Source: an uncultured Lachnospiraceae bacterium
GTDB taxonomy: Bacteria; Bacillota; Clostridia; Lachnospirales; Lachnospiraceae
NCBI GenBank assembly: GCA_948794795.1
Contig: CAQGLR010000008.1
Span: 1-64,000 of the forward strand
Direction of reading: 5' to 3'
Length of the DNA: 64,000 bases
This document shows positions 1 to 8,458 of the stretch, piece after piece. The notes below the pieces were generated by a model. That model saw only the letters and a list, made by a program, of their open reading frames with translations, made no database searches and was not told where the DNA came from. Both the position numbers and the translations under genes were made by a program. The first letter of the stretch is position 1; the number at the start of each line of letters is the position of its first letter.

Positions 1-228
1 GACTTCCATACAGCAATTTTACCAGGATTGCTTGCTTAAGTTCGCACTTATGGTGTCGGTACCCCGTTTGGAACTATATTTGGTGTATTGATTAAAGGAA
101 CAATTTCAAGCCTTATTACAACACAAGGCTCACTTTCAAGCTGGTGGGTACGTATTGTACTTTCAGCATTGTTATGCTTCTTTATTGTATTACAGGCAAT
201 ATTTACAGGCATAAAGAAGAAAAAATAG
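1..228 (+). pseudogene. C-terminal remnant of a sugar ABC transporter permease (YjfF-like)
   Basis: Frame 1 ends at a TAG at 226-228. The last 62 codons read like the C-terminus of the galactofuranose permease YjfF (RbsC-type inner-membrane permease): a GTPFGT turn, then SLSSWW, then a final hydrophobic helix and a poly-lysine tail. A TAA at 37-39 interrupts the frame, and the twelve codons before it do not look like the expected IASVVIGG region of this family. The fragment therefore looks frameshifted or rearranged rather than simply cut by the window edge. The gene would have been the last of a sugar ABC operon lying to the left. Family resemblance is moderate to good; the pseudogene status is inferred from the in-frame stop. 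Confidence 0.55.
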
Positions 229-255
229 ACCCAGGTTATACATTATAATAAAATT

Positions 256-443
256 GTGGCTCTGGCAATTCCAAAATTTTACCCCAGGCAGCACGCTCCC
301 GCTTGGATGGATACGCAGTGGTGCGTAAAGCCCCAAATGCTTAATAGAAACAAAAGTTTCTATTAAGCATTGAAAACAGGGCTTAAGCACCAGCGTATCC
401 ATAACAGCTGCCTTATGGTAAAATATTTGGAATTTGCCAGAGT
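256..443. repeat. Palindromic repeat, family 1 copy
   Basis: The left arm (GGCTCTGGCAATTCC with TTTTACC) is mirrored by the right arm ending GGAATTTGCCAGAG. The centre is a long perfect hairpin, AATGCTTAATAGAAAC paired with GTTTCTATTAAGCATT. Copies of the same arms occur at 15154-15339, 49248-49872 (nested) and 53698-53880. The element follows the broken permease directly. No open frame in it looks coding. Confidence 0.85.
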
Positions 444-533
444 AATATAATTTTTGTATAAATTTAATTCCCAAACATAAATACGCCATTTATTTACCAG
501 GTTTTACTTAACTAAATGACATTGTGCTATGTG

Positions 534-650
534 CTATGACAGGTCATGTAATGCTACATAAAACCGCAAATGCTTAATATAAACAAAAGATTCTATTAAG
601 CATTGGATATCAAATTTAAGCACCAACAAGTCTAAAGTACCCTGTCATAG
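534..650. repeat. Palindromic repeat with different outer arms but the family 1 core
   Basis: Outer arms are a perfect 10-bp inverted pair, CTATGACAGG and CCTGTCATAG. The interior again carries the AATGCTTAATA...TATTAAGCATT hairpin and the TTAAGCACCA motif found in family 1. It is preceded by CTTAACTAAATGACAT, the same flank that surrounds the nested copy near 49590. The following stretch, about 651-920, is AT-rich and shows no gene. Confidence 0.7.
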
Positions 651-924
651 GATAATTCCTTTATATTATTAAAAAATCTATATTTTAATTTTCAAATCAT
701 TATACTATAAAATTGATAATTAATAAAATTTTATGCAAATATTATAGTATTTAAGTTTTAATTATAAATTTATGGCAAGGAAACCGTCCATTATTTAACA
801 CATGATAACTATAAATTATCATTAATTCCGTATATTTGTTATGAAATTTTATGAAATGGACGTGCACTTAGATTAAAAACTTTTTGCTTCCTGCTACCAG
901 ATGTGCTATATTGGATGTAGAAAA

Positions 925-950
925 GGTAAAGCCATAAAAGTGGCTTTACC
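925..950 (-). terminator. Rho-independent terminator of the small toxin transcript
   Basis: GGTAAAGCC and GGCTTTACC form a 9-bp stem at 925-933 and 942-950. Read on the minus strand it is followed by CTTTTC. It lies about 60 bases downstream of the toxin stop codon. Confidence 0.65.
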
Positions 951-982
951 CCAAATTGTTATAAGCTACCTCATAAGAGACA

Positions 983-1011
983 AGCCGTCACTACTGGGAA
1001 TAGTGGCGGCT
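983..1011 (-). terminator. Stem-loop overlapping the toxin stop codon
   Basis: AGCCGTCACTA pairs with TAGTGGCGGCT across CTGGGAA, with a single G.U-type mismatch, and includes the last base of the toxin stop codon. It may act as a 3' stabilising structure or as a first terminator ahead of the stem at 925-950. Confidence 0.5.
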
Positions 1012-1111
1012 ATTTCTTTCCCTTAAAGATTATATAACACAATCCAACAAGGTCAACAATAAATATTCCAATCTGGATTAAATCTTGATATGTAACATAT
1101 ATTGTTATCAC
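1010..1111 (-). CDS. Putative holin-like type I toxin, 33 residues
   Basis: A GTG start at 1109-1111 opens a 33-codon frame ending in TAG at 1010-1012, with GAGGAAGAAG just upstream as ribosome binding site. The product is MITIYVTYQDL followed by a single hydrophobic helix (IQIGIFIVDLVGLCYIIF) and a lysine-rich tail (KGKK). This matches the small 'putative holin-like toxin' family common in Clostridia, whose members insert in the membrane and are normally silenced by an antisense RNA. The structured leader at about 1112-1195 contains CCCTCC upstream of the GAGG, which could hide the binding site. An antisense RNA was not identified. Confidence rests on the VTY-DL start, one membrane helix and basic end; the regulatory part is inferred. 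Confidence 0.65.
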   Translation of the reverse strand: MITIYVTYQDLIQIGIFIVDLVGLCYIIFKGKK

Positions 1112-1570
1112 CCTTCTTCCTCTTTGGTCTGGAGGGCTACTTGAACCCTTCGGGTAAAAAAGAGGGGTAAAGCCGCCTTTGGCTCTATGATTTTCTCATA
1201 TCGGCAATATATCATATTTTACTTTATCTGGAAATACCTTATCAATTTTAATTTTTTCATTTTGACTTGTTATACATGATAATGGCGTAGTTAAGAACAA
1301 GCCCATTACATGAGAACATACCAGCAACTGCCTGATGCCCATAATCCCTGTTTTCTTTTCATATGGGACTGGTAGAAATACGCATCTCCGATAGGATGCA
1401 AAGCCTTTGACGAGGGCTTTGTATGGGAGGATATGGTATCGTCTACGATACAAAAAACCGGTTTTCCGATAATAAAATACCATATATCCAAGTAAAACCA
1501 TACTATCTTAAGTGTTTTTAATGGTATTTTCCAGGAAATTATGATAAAATACAATCTAGGAGGAAATGTA
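1112..1570. other. Intergenic region without a recognisable gene
   Basis: The right part of this 459-base gap leads into the operon that starts at 1571. Bases 1112-1195 are the toxin leader, with small hairpins around 1143-1157 and 1173-1186. Bases 1398-1420 contain a short hairpin (AAAGCC...GGGCTTT). Minus-strand reading frames across 1196-1653 are open but have no binding site or recognisable domain. A TATGAT box at 1540-1545 could be the -10 of the operon promoter, but no good -35 is seen. Confidence 0.4.
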
Positions 1571-2422
1571 ATGGATAAAATGGAATTGGAAAATGCTATA
1601 AAAAATATTTTTACGCAATGTTTAAATGAACCAGATATTTTAGAAATAATCAAAGCTAAATTGAATAATGCGGATGAAACTTGTGCTTATGAAAAAAAAC
1701 AGACACAACAACCTTGCATTTCTATCAATGAAAGTAGTAATGCAGCCAATACAATATTAATTGAAAAAATAGATGAGGTTTTAAAATACCAAAAAGAAAT
1801 AAAGGTTTTAATTAAGCCACAGGTTAATAAAGAAACGGAACCGATAGATGAATTATTAATTAAATTAAAAAATTATCAAGATGAAAATAGTAATCTTATT
1901 ATAGAAAATGAAAATCTTAAAAAAGAAAATCTTAATTTAATAAATGAAAATAAAAATATTAAAGAAAAATGTAAAATAGAAATTTCTAAATATTCTATTT
2001 TTGCAGAAGCTTCAGAGATTTGGGATTGTATTAACACGTTAAATTATACTAACAGAGAATATATTGAGAGCTTATGTGGTAGTTTGGATATATTGGCAAT
2101 ACTTTCATTAGGACGTGATGATGGCAAAATTGAACAATTATGGTCATATTTACGTGATATTGCGGTTAAAGGTGATACAGAAAAAATAGAAGTATCCAAA
2201 TTAAATAGATATTTTGAGTTTTGCTTAAAAGTTGCTAATGTAGCAAAACCGGAAAATGAGAAATATGTTGTATTGGATATTGAACCGGAAAGTGAGTTTG
2301 ATATGGATACATGTATCAGGACAACAGACAGCAGACAGATTGGAATAATCAGGGATATATTAGTAAGAAGTGTAAAAACAGGAAAAAATATAAAATATAA
2401 GGCAATTGTAAGAGTAGGATAA
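1571..2422 (+). CDS. GrpE-like coiled-coil protein, putative nucleotide exchange factor of the adjacent Hsp70
   Basis: The start is the ATG at 1571, seven bases after AGGAGG; an upstream in-frame ATG at 1541 has no binding site. The 283-residue product has a mixed N-terminal part, a long asparagine/glutamate/lysine-rich coiled coil (about residues 62-140), a helical middle (about 141-225) and a short beta-rich end. That end (about 241-283: SEFDMDTC, then GIIRDILV, then KYKAIVRVG) resembles the C-terminal head of GrpE, where FDP is followed by VVDVLQKGY and PAMVKV. Together with the Hsp70 gene 39 bases downstream, this suggests a dedicated exchange factor. The gene is much more AT-rich than the VWA cluster that follows. 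The GrpE relation is inferred from architecture and the end motif; an unrelated coiled-coil adaptor is possible. Confidence 0.5.
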   Translation: MDKMELENAIKNIFTQCLNEPDILEIIKAKLNNADETCAYEKKQTQQPCISINESSNAANTILIEKIDEVLKYQKEIKVLIKPQVNKETEPIDELLIKLKNYQDENSNLIIENENLKKENLNLINENKNIKEKCKIEISKYSIFAEASEIWDCINTLNYTNREYIESLCGSLDILAILSLGRDDGKIEQLWSYLRDIAVKGDTEKIEVSKLNRYFEFCLKVANVAKPENEKYVVLDIEPESEFDMDTCIRTTDSRQIGIIRDILVRSVKTGKNIKYKAIVRVG

Positions 2423-2461
2423 CTTACATTTTGATAATATATATTTTGGAGGTACAGAAAC

Positions 2462-5176
2462 GTGAATGATGACGAAATTAAAAATATCATTAAAAATGGG
2501 AATTTACTTTTATTAAAAAATGATAAAAATGAATTTTTTTGGTATTATAACGAACATAAAATACTTATTCCTTATGAACAAGAAGATATTACAAAACAGT
2601 ATAATATTGATGATTATGTCAGAGTAAATAAAGTCCAGTTAAGAAATACTATACATTATAAACAATTAATTCACTATGAGCATGTCGAAGAATTAATTGA
2701 CAAACTTGGACAAATACCAGAGCTAAATAAATGGAAGCTTACATCAAACCGTTGGCTTATTGATGGATATGATCTTTATTTATACGAAGTTTATAATGGC
2801 AAAACACATAGATTTGAGCATATAGAGAATAAAACAGCCCACATTTTGTGGGTAATATATCTACCAGAAAGAGATAGAAAGGTTGTTGAAAATAATCAAG
2901 TTCATATAGATGAATTAGATAAATATGGTTTAAGTGTTTGCAAATCAATGTCAAATCCTGAAACACAAAGTAATGGGAAAAAAGTTTCCCATACTAATAA
3001 AGATGATAATGTAAGTCCCAATATTCAGGAACTGCTGGATTGTGATAAGAAAAGATGTGGTTTACCAAGTTATGAACAAGAGATGCTTTACGATATAAAA
3101 GCAGGGCATTGGGATGTGTTTGAAAATAGTGATTTGTATAAGATGCAGGATAAAGGGTTGATTGCACGTGATCCTAGATTAGATATAAAAAAGAATGGTG
3201 TTATAGGAATTGATTTTGGGACAAAGAGTACAGTTGTTGTAAAACAGGAAGGCAGTAATGAAATCAGACCTATTAGAGTAGGCTCATTATCATTAAAAGC
3301 GGAAGTGTCGGAAAGTGATTATGAGAATCCCACAATTATATCATGTATTAATATTAAAGATTTCCTAAAAAATTATAATGAAAAGACAGGAAGACCTGAA
3401 ACCTCATGTGATGATCTTTTTGTATCATATAATGCATATCAGGATTATGTAAACTGCCCTACGGAAAACTTCTACGCATATTATTCAGAACTCAAACAAT
3501 GGGCGAACATGGAAAAGAAAGATGCAGTAGTCCAGGATATTAAAGAAAAAGCAAAGTATCATCTAGGAGAAGAATGTTCTATAGAGAACAATTATTTAAA
3601 TCCAATAGAGGTGTATGCATACTATATTGGACTGTATATCAATAATATGCGCAATGGTATTTATTTAAAATATATAATGTCTTTTCCTGTAAAGTATTCA
3701 AAAGCGACTAAAGAACTTATCAGGAAAAGTTTTGAAAAAGGATTAAAGAAATCACTGCCAGCTACAATTGTTGAAGATACAGAACTAATGTCAAAGTTTT
3801 CTGTTACTTACCAGATTAGTGAACCAGCTGCATATGCTGTGACAGCGCTTGAACAGTCGGGTTTTAAACCTAAAGATGAAACGGAAAAATACTTATATGG
3901 TATTTTTGATTTCGGTGGCGGAACAACAGATTTTGACTTTGGAGTATGGCGCGGTGCAAATGATGATGAATATGATAAGTTCAATTGTGATTATGTATTA
4001 GAATGTTTTGGAGCGGACTCAGATGTGCATATGGGTGGTGAAAATATTCTTGAAATGCTAGCATATCAGGTGTTTAAAGATAATAAGAATATGGCAGCTG
4101 AAAAGAAAATTGCATGTGCTCTTCCGATTGATCAAACATCATTTATTGGCGGAGAACATTTAATTAACAATTCACAATCTGCAAACAGAAATCTTACTCT
4201 GCTAAAAGAAGCACTTCGGCCACTTTGGGAACAGCATGATAATTGGGAAGCAAAGTATTGTAAACAGAAGTATGTAACATTGGAAGAGGCGGAGTATGTA
4301 ACATTGGAAAACGCGGATAAACTGGAACAATGGGAAGAAACAGATGAACTGGAACAAAAAGAAGAATTCATTGAGATTCAAATGTATGATTTTAATGGAA
4401 AACCTGTCCCAAACTGCCGGTTTAATATAGCCACAAAACAATTATTAGAATTAATAAAACAACGGATTCAAAAAGGAACTGATGCATTTTTTAAGTGTAT
4501 TGAGAAATCTATTTTAGGAAATAGAGCAGCACAGTTTGCCTCGGAAAAAATATATATTTTTTTAGCAGGAAATTCCTGCAAATCATCTTTTGTTAAAGAG
4601 ATATTCCAAAATACCATAAAAAAATATAATAAAGAATATGGTAAAATCCAAGCTAAAGAACAGGACCGGTTTGAGTTGATAGAGCCACTTAAGAGTATTG
4701 AATCAGATTACCAATACATACCAAACGCTAAAACAAGCGTTGCATATGGATTAGTAAAAAGCCGTCCAGGTGGAAAAATATATGTCAGGAAAAATTATGA
4801 AACTGATTCAAATGAAGAAACCAGATTCAAATATTATCTTGGTAGTGACAGAAGAAACAATTTCGATTGCAAATTAGCGCCTATGTTTAAAAATGAAAAC
4901 GGAGAAAACCAAACTTCATATAATATATGGCATAAGTTCCAAGGCGCTGGAATGGGAGTGGCAAGAATATATTATACAGAGGATCCACGTGCGGATTCAA
5001 AAGATGAAAAGCTTGCCATTGGCAATATACCTTTTCATGAAATAGTATTTGATGCTGAAGAAGATAAATATTTGTTTGTCAGGGCAATACAACCCTCTGT
5101 GATAGAATATGTAATAGCTGGTTCTGAAGAAGAAATAGGCGGGGATATAAAAGAATTGGATATTGATAAAAAATAG
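2462..5176 (+). CDS. Large Hsp70/actin-type ATPase
   Basis: GTG start at 2462 with GGAGG at 2448-2452. The 904-residue product carries the actin/Hsp70 ATPase signature in order: phosphate-1 GIDFGTKST at residues 249-257, phosphate-2 DFGGGTTD at 483-490, and the adenosine motif LAGNS near 701-705. About 240 residues precede the ATPase fold, unlike DnaK, where it begins at residue 1. The ~200-residue C-terminal part is not a recognisable DnaK substrate-binding domain. An acidic, repeat-like insertion (VTLEEAEYVTLENAD) lies near residue 605. It is therefore a divergent Hsp70-family protein, cytoplasmic and probably ATP-driven, working with the GrpE-like protein before it and the GTPase after it. 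Role in the cell unknown. Confidence 0.75.
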   Translation: MNDDEIKNIIKNGNLLLLKNDKNEFFWYYNEHKILIPYEQEDITKQYNIDDYVRVNKVQLRNTIHYKQLIHYEHVEELIDKLGQIPELNKWKLTSNRWLIDGYDLYLYEVYNGKTHRFEHIENKTAHILWVIYLPERDRKVVENNQVHIDELDKYGLSVCKSMSNPETQSNGKKVSHTNKDDNVSPNIQELLDCDKKRCGLPSYEQEMLYDIKAGHWDVFENSDLYKMQDKGLIARDPRLDIKKNGVIGIDFGTKSTVVVKQEGSNEIRPIRVGSLSLKAEVSESDYENPTIISCINIKDFLKNYNEKTGRPETSCDDLFVSYNAYQDYVNCPTENFYAYYSELKQWANMEKKDAVVQDIKEKAKYHLGEECSIENNYLNPIEVYAYYIGLYINNMRNGIYLKYIMSFPVKYSKATKELIRKSFEKGLKKSLPATIVEDTELMSKFSVTYQISEPAAYAVTALEQSGFKPKDETEKYLYGIFDFGGGTTDFDFGVWRGANDDEYDKFNCDYVLECFGADSDVHMGGENILEMLAYQVFKDNKNMAAEKKIACALPIDQTSFIGGEHLINNSQSANRNLTLLKEALRPLWEQHDNWEAKYCKQKYVTLEEAEYVTLENADKLEQWEETDELEQKEEFIEIQMYDFNGKPVPNCRFNIATKQLLELIKQRIQKGTDAFFKCIEKSILGNRAAQFASEKIYIFLAGNSCKSSFVKEIFQNTIKKYNKEYGKIQAKEQDRFELIEPLKSIESDYQYIPNAKTSVAYGLVKSRPGGKIYVRKNYETDSNEETRFKYYLGSDRRNNFDCKLAPMFKNENGENQTSYNIWHKFQGAGMGVARIYYTEDPRADSKDEKLAIGNIPFHEIVFDAEEDKYLFVRAIQPSVIEYVIAGSEEEIGGDIKELDIDKK

Positions 5177-5190
5177 AGGGGTGGATTTTA

Positions 5191-5703
5191 ATGGATAAGC
5201 TATTAATATATATTAGTTATGACCAATATGAGTATGCTAATTATTTTCATTTGGCTGTTAATGATAATGTTATTATTGAATATTATACAGAGAAAAAAGT
5301 TGACAACTTATTTGAAATGATTATTGAAAAGGAAAGCAAGGTTAAAATTTTTGAGCTGTATGTTGTTCAAGATGAAAATGCTTTAGAGTGGGATTATATC
5401 CAGAAATTCCAAGATTATGGTATTGAAACACATCCAGTAAGCAATAAGGATTCTGAACAATTATGCCAAATAATGAATACACTATTTGATGGTGAGTATA
5501 AAGTAAGTGGTGAAGATGATATTTCAGATAGTAAACCAATCAATATATTATATTTTGGTAATTGTGTTTTACAAAAAGACAATTATGAAACTAATGAAAC
5601 ACTTAGCCAAACAGAAGAAATATTCAATTGTGGCTGCGGAGAAATGACGGAACTGGCACGCATTATTAGAGAAAAATACGAAAGGATGGACAGGCATGGG
5701 TAA
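5191..5703 (+). CDS. Unknown 170-residue protein of the Hsp70-dynamin operon
   Basis: ATG at 5191, eight bases after GAGGGG, only 14 bases beyond the Hsp70 stop; its own stop overlaps the start of the GTPase gene by eight bases, so the pair is probably translationally coupled. The product is acidic and soluble, without signal peptide or membrane helix. The N-terminal half (LLIYISYDQYEYANYFHLAV) alternates strands and helices. The C-terminal quarter has NCGCGEMTEL followed by a charged helix. I recognise no family. Its place between the ATPase and the GTPase makes an adaptor or regulator the simplest guess, which is inference only. Confidence 0.7.
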   Translation: MDKLLIYISYDQYEYANYFHLAVNDNVIIEYYTEKKVDNLFEMIIEKESKVKIFELYVVQDENALEWDYIQKFQDYGIETHPVSNKDSEQLCQIMNTLFDGEYKVSGEDDISDSKPINILYFGNCVLQKDNYETNETLSQTEEIFNCGCGEMTELARIIREKYERMDRHG

Positions 5704-8335
5704 TTTTGACGAGGAAAGAAATGTGTATAAAAATAAAGCCAGAAGACAGAGGGATGCAATTGCTAATTTACTGGAATTAGCAGAACAACATACTGGTTTG
5801 TTTGATTTTGGTATGATAAAACAATTGAAAATTTATCAGACAAAATGCGAAAAATTATATCAAAAACTTGATAAGAATGAATTTGAAATAGCAATTGTTG
5901 GTTTAGAAAAGGCGGGCAAAAGTACATTTGGAAATGCCTTAATGGAAAACCATATTTTGCCTGATGCTGATGAACGATGTACATATACTTCTACATGTAT
6001 TAGATATGGCCAGGACCGTGCCGTTGTAAGCTTTTTTAATAACCGTGAAATGGATGAGGTTCTTCGTGGATATCTTCAGACATTAGGAGTGGAAAATGTA
6101 GACACCTATACATATCAGGCATTATCAAGGGGAGAGTATACTTCTTTATATGAAAAGCTTGATAAACGGGATAAAGAGCGTTATGAGAATACTGTTCATC
6201 AAGATGTTTTAAATTTGCTTGATAATAAGACAGAAATTCTCTCACAGTATATTGGGCAGCCCGATAGAATTTTTGAAGGTGAAAAGTTATATCAAGAAGA
6301 ATTTAAAGCATATATTGTTAGTCCTAAAACCGCAGTAGCTGTTAAGGAAGTGAGTATAGAATCATCTAAACTTGGTAAGTTGCAGAATGCTGTGATTTAT
6401 GATGTACCAGGATTTGATTCTCCTACAATCATGCACTTGGAACAAACTAAAAAACGTATGAAAGAGGCAGACGCAATTATGCTGATAGCCTCTGCTGAAA
6501 AACCCAGTTTTACAGCACCTGCATTAAATATGTTCCAGGAAGTTGTAGATGAAGATAATGTTTCATTAGGGGACAAGCTTTTTGTATTTGGTAACAGGGC
6601 TGATGCAGCTAATACCCTTGCTAAAAATATACAGACGCTTAAAAATGAAACACAAAAATGGAAATTATTGAGCGGTGTACAACTTGATGAGAGATTAATT
6701 ATTGGTTCTGCTAAAGCCCATCTCCAAAAACTAGGAATTATTCCTGATGATTTTTGTATTAAAAAAATTGAAGAAAGTGAAGAATATAATAAGGCATGGG
6801 CGCATGGTGATGGCATAGAGTATGCATATGAAAAGCTTGTGGATTACAATACAACAGAGCGTTTTTCCGTGATGAAAAAGAAAATCCAAAGAAATAATGA
6901 GGAACTTTATGATATTTTCAAAGAATTAAAAGAAAAATATGCGGATGGAAGTCTGGGTATTGATTACACTGCTATGCTTGCAGAAACAACATTACTTAAA
7001 TCAAGTGCGCGAAAAAGAATACAAAAAGAACTTGAAGAACTTCGTTTTGAAATAGTTAAGAAATATAGAGATGACCTTGTTCTATCAAGAAGATTGCAAG
7101 AAGAAGTTTCAAAATTGTTTGAGAACGAAGAAAACTATTCAATTACAGAAGAGGATATACATAATGCGGAATTGAAAATTGATGATTCCAGCGGAAGCAT
7201 TAATGTAGAAAAAGTTGAAGAGAATATCAGAGAAGCAAAATTTAATAAAATTTATGGAGATTTTTCAGAATCTGCTTTTGCAGTTGCGCAAAATGATCAT
7301 GCTGAATCCTATACAAGAATTATAGATAGTTTTGAAAATGCATTAGGTATTAACAAAAAAACAGGAAATTATGATAAACTTCATAATGTTATAACACAAT
7401 TTGTTGAAAAATACAAAAAAAATACAGAAGATGAATTTATCTATCAATCAGTAATTGAAAGATTTGTAAGAGATGTTGTAGAGGTACTTATAAGAAGACC
7501 TTATAGTTCAGAAGCACGGTTGAATAAGTTTGTTGACGAAGCAGAAGTATTTAGTGGGTTGGTAATGTTTTATAATTCTGGCGATGCTAATGAAGGCTAT
7601 AAAAGACAATTTTTGTCAGTAGCTCCTAAAAACCAGCCTTTACTGCTTGCATTGGTATTTCATGAATACAAACAGTCAGATGAATGCAGCAAAAGTGTTA
7701 TGGGACATATTGGTAACATATGCAAATCATTATGTGAAAATCCTGAAGTTGTACAATTAGTATTTTCGATTATTAAACAGGATCCAGTTGGTAGCGTTGA
7801 TGTTATCAGAAAAGCGGTTTTTAAGGATAATTGTAAAAATTGTAAATCTGATGAAGACTTTGCTAGAACCATTATTCCTGTATTAAGAAAAATAAAAGGA
7901 AAAATTGCTGATGATGGTATAAATGCTAGTGAGCATAGTACTAAGAAATATGATTTTGATTTTACAAATAGGGCTATCTTTGAAATACAATATAAGCAGT
8001 TTTTTGGAAATACGGCAGTAAGGTCATATAAGGATATTTGCGAGTTTTTTAAGGTTGACTTGGAGATTTTAGAAAAATTTTTAATTCATGCATCAATTCC
8101 TGCAATCAGGCTGGAGAAACCATTTGTAGCTAGAGAGATACAATCAATTAATAAACTTTTAGAGGCAGTAAATTCAATAGAATTTGATAATATAATTGAT
8201 GAAAATGCGAAACTGCTGTTTCCAGGAATTAATGAATCTATAAATATGGAGATAGAAAACTCTATTGCAAATAAAGCTGCGGTTACAGAGGTGGAAAAAA
8301 TTCTTAAAACACTTGAAGATAGAAATGTATTGTAA
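5696..8335 (+). CDS. Dynamin-like large GTPase
   Basis: The 879-residue product starts at the ATG at 5696, inside the end of the previous gene. GTPase motifs are clear: G1 GLEKAGKST at residues 69-77, a threonine-rich G2 region around 96-100, G3 DVPG at 236-239 and G4 NRAD at 300-303. Long helical, charged segments follow (about 380-620), with a further helical C-terminal half. This is the layout of bacterial dynamin-like proteins, which oligomerise and often act on membranes. No membrane helix or obvious hydrophobic paddle was found, so membrane contact is unproven. It closes the four-gene operon and is followed by a strong terminator. Bacterial dynamins are known in membrane repair and in anti-phage systems; which applies here cannot be told from sequence. 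Confidence 0.75.
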   Translation: MGNFDEERNVYKNKARRQRDAIANLLELAEQHTGLFDFGMIKQLKIYQTKCEKLYQKLDKNEFEIAIVGLEKAGKSTFGNALMENHILPDADERCTYTSTCIRYGQDRAVVSFFNNREMDEVLRGYLQTLGVENVDTYTYQALSRGEYTSLYEKLDKRDKERYENTVHQDVLNLLDNKTEILSQYIGQPDRIFEGEKLYQEEFKAYIVSPKTAVAVKEVSIESSKLGKLQNAVIYDVPGFDSPTIMHLEQTKKRMKEADAIMLIASAEKPSFTAPALNMFQEVVDEDNVSLGDKLFVFGNRADAANTLAKNIQTLKNETQKWKLLSGVQLDERLIIGSAKAHLQKLGIIPDDFCIKKIEESEEYNKAWAHGDGIEYAYEKLVDYNTTERFSVMKKKIQRNNEELYDIFKELKEKYADGSLGIDYTAMLAETTLLKSSARKRIQKELEELRFEIVKKYRDDLVLSRRLQEEVSKLFENEENYSITEEDIHNAELKIDDSSGSINVEKVEENIREAKFNKIYGDFSESAFAVAQNDHAESYTRIIDSFENALGINKKTGNYDKLHNVITQFVEKYKKNTEDEFIYQSVIERFVRDVVEVLIRRPYSSEARLNKFVDEAEVFSGLVMFYNSGDANEGYKRQFLSVAPKNQPLLLALVFHEYKQSDECSKSVMGHIGNICKSLCENPEVVQLVFSIIKQDPVGSVDVIRKAVFKDNCKNCKSDEDFARTIIPVLRKIKGKIADDGINASEHSTKKYDFDFTNRAIFEIQYKQFFGNTAVRSYKDICEFFKVDLEILEKFLIHASIPAIRLEKPFVAREIQSINKLLEAVNSIEFDNIIDENAKLLFPGINESINMEIENSIANKAAVTEVEKILKTLEDRNVL

Positions 8336-8350
8336 GAAAATCAAAATAAA

Positions 8351-8389
8351 GCTGCCGCTCTATGAAATTTTATTTTTTAAAGCGGCAGC
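8351..8389. terminator. Bidirectional terminator between the GTPase operon and the VWA cluster
   Basis: GCTGCCGCT at 8351-8359 pairs with AGCGGCAGC at 8381-8389, and the flanks AATCAAAA and TTTTGATT extend the stem. It sits between two convergent operons. Confidence 0.8.
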
Positions 8390-8458
8390 CCAGTTTTGAT
8401 TATTATAATAAATTGTTGTTCCGGCTATATCGCATATATATTATTGTCTATGTCTGTC

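Noticed and set aside
1540..1545. Promoter for the Hsp70-dynamin operon
   Set aside because: A TATGAT box is present but no acceptable -35 at 16-18 bases was found, so it was not listed as a feature.
1196..1653. Minus-strand open frames between the toxin and the GrpE-like gene
   Set aside because: No ribosome binding site or recognisable motif, and one overlaps the real plus-strand start region.
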